Under the pieces are notes generated by a model. The model saw only the letters and a program-made list of their open reading frames with translations. It was not told the DNA's origin and did not search any database. From the NCBI GenBank assembly GCA_002841495.1, contig PGZV01000014.1, positions 29,745 through 93,744 on the forward strand: 64,000 bases of DNA, read 5' to 3'. The stretch is from Firmicutes bacterium HGW-Firmicutes-2. Its GTDB lineage: Bacteria > Bacillota > Clostridia > Lachnospirales > Vallitaleaceae. The translations under genes and the position numbers were made by a program. Of this stretch, positions 63,327 through 64,000 are shown in pieces (the first letter of the stretch is position 1; every line of letters begins with the position of its first letter).

Positions 63327-64000
63327 AAGAGAAGTACGTGCATATTTTCATTCGCCACTTGGGTTTGTGTTTATTGGAGCAGTTTCTGTTTTTATTGGCT
63401 ATTACTTCTACTCTTATAATCTATCGGTTAATACTACCGATATGGAAACGCTGTTTTCATTGCTCTTTCCAATCATTATGTTTATGGTGCCAGTACTAAC
63501 GATGCGTTTGTTATCCGAAGACAAACGATTAAAGATTGACCAGCAGTTGTTTACATTACCGTTAACAAAAACCGGTGTTATCCTAGGTAAATATTTTGCA
63601 GCTGTTTTGATTTATACCATCGCCATTTCATTTACAATGATTGCAGCGGTTGTGATGACGTTTTATGGCAATGTTTTCTGGCCAGAAGTGATTGGTAATT
63701 TTATTGGCTTATTTCTATTAGGTGCAACGCTGATATCAATTTGCTTGTTCGTTTCATCATTGACGGAAAGTCAAGTGGTGGCGGCGGTACTTGGGTTTAT
63801 GATCAGCATGTTTTTGATGCTGACAGATGCCTTTGTCTACATTGTGGATAGCAATGCACTTAAATTATTCTTTTATGGCGCATCCATTCGAAAACGATAC
63901 ATGCCATTTACATATGGTGTCTTTGAGTTTTCAGGGTTCGTTTTCTTTATGAGTACATCCATACTTTTCATTTGCCTAACGATTGCAGTATTAGACAGAA
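63310..64000 (+). CDS. ABC-2 type permease, cut by the window end
   Basis: The first 230 codons of an integral membrane protein begin MWSILKREVRAYFHSPLGFV and continue with about six hydrophobic segments and no stop before the edge. The pattern (SEDKRLKIDQQLFTLPLTKTG) matches the GldF/ABC-2 permease group. It would pair with the ATPase it overlaps; cargo unknown. Only the 5' part is visible. Confidence 0.88.
   Translation, partial: MWSILKREVRAYFHSPLGFVFIGAVSVFIGYYFYSYNLSVNTTDMETLFSLLFPIIMFMVPVLTMRLLSEDKRLKIDQQLFTLPLTKTGVILGKYFAAVLIYTIAISFTMIAAVVMTFYGNVFWPEVIGNFIGLFLLGATLISICLFVSSLTESQVVAAVLGFMISMFLMLTDAFVYIVDSNALKLFFYGASIRKRYMPFTYGVFEFSGFVFFMSTSILFICLTIAVLDR

Noticed and set aside
1-64000. 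tRNA or rRNA genes
   Set aside because: I looked through the intergenic stretches and saw no cloverleaf with a TTCGANTC-type arm and no rRNA-like sequence.

Overview
The window is a low-GC, gene-dense stretch of a bacterial chromosome. It most likely comes from an anaerobic, probably spore-forming Clostridia-class Firmicute. The signs are the miaB-mutS-mutL-miaA-hfq order, a SpoVB-like flippase, an asrABC anaerobic sulfite reductase, strong AGGAGG ribosome binding sites with frequent TTG/GTG starts, and SAM-I and Mn2+ (yybP-ykoY) riboswitches. A relative of the Lachnospirales/Vallitaleaceae is possible, but I cannot prove it from sequence alone. I see no rRNA, tRNA, CRISPR array, phage or intact transposase.

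Layout. (1) 1-8.7 kb: tRNA modification and mismatch repair (miaB, mutS, mutL, miaA), hfq and a PLP enzyme. (2) 8.8-17.3 kb: two P2-type cation ATPases flank alaS; the second lies behind a Mn2+ riboswitch with a clear terminator, and a structured repeat element sits just upstream of that switch. (3) 17.4-26.3 kb: a CapA-like lipoprotein, then a SAM-I riboswitch leading a sulfate assimilation operon (sulfite reductase, APS kinase, AprA/AprB-type APS reductase, CysD, CysN, DUF2061 protein). The 3' end of the capA-like gene reappears as a 66-bp remnant at the far edge of this operon, so the operon looks like an inserted module. (4) 26.4-36.6 kb: a conserved rpsU-yqeY-phoH-HD-ybeY-dgkA run with cdd, a DUF3048 lipoprotein, a flippase and two flavoproteins. 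(5) 36.6-44 kb: an M32 carboxypeptidase, a DUF4349 lipoprotein, proB, a folate enzyme, a chemotaxis receptor and small genes. (6) 44.1-48.8 kb, minus strand: KtrB/KtrA-like potassium uptake, a KdpDE-like two-component system, and a small membrane-tethered protein that looks like a degenerate RCK domain. (7) 49-54.6 kb: a small siroheme sulfite reductase, an unrecognised partner protein, a DUF1858 protein, a formate/nitrite-family channel, asrABC and a ferritin-like protein. (8) 54.7-62 kb: tetrapyrrole genes (hemA, precorrin-2 dehydrogenase, a HemC-CobA-HemD triple fusion, hemB, hemL) leading to siroheme. (9) 62.4-64 kb: an ABC exporter cut by the window edge.

How it fits together: regions 3, 7 and 8 form a sulfur economy. 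Sulfate is activated and reduced to sulfide under SAM control. Sulfite is reduced by Asr and perhaps by the small reductase, with a likely HS- channel as outlet. The tetrapyrrole operon supplies siroheme for all three reductases.
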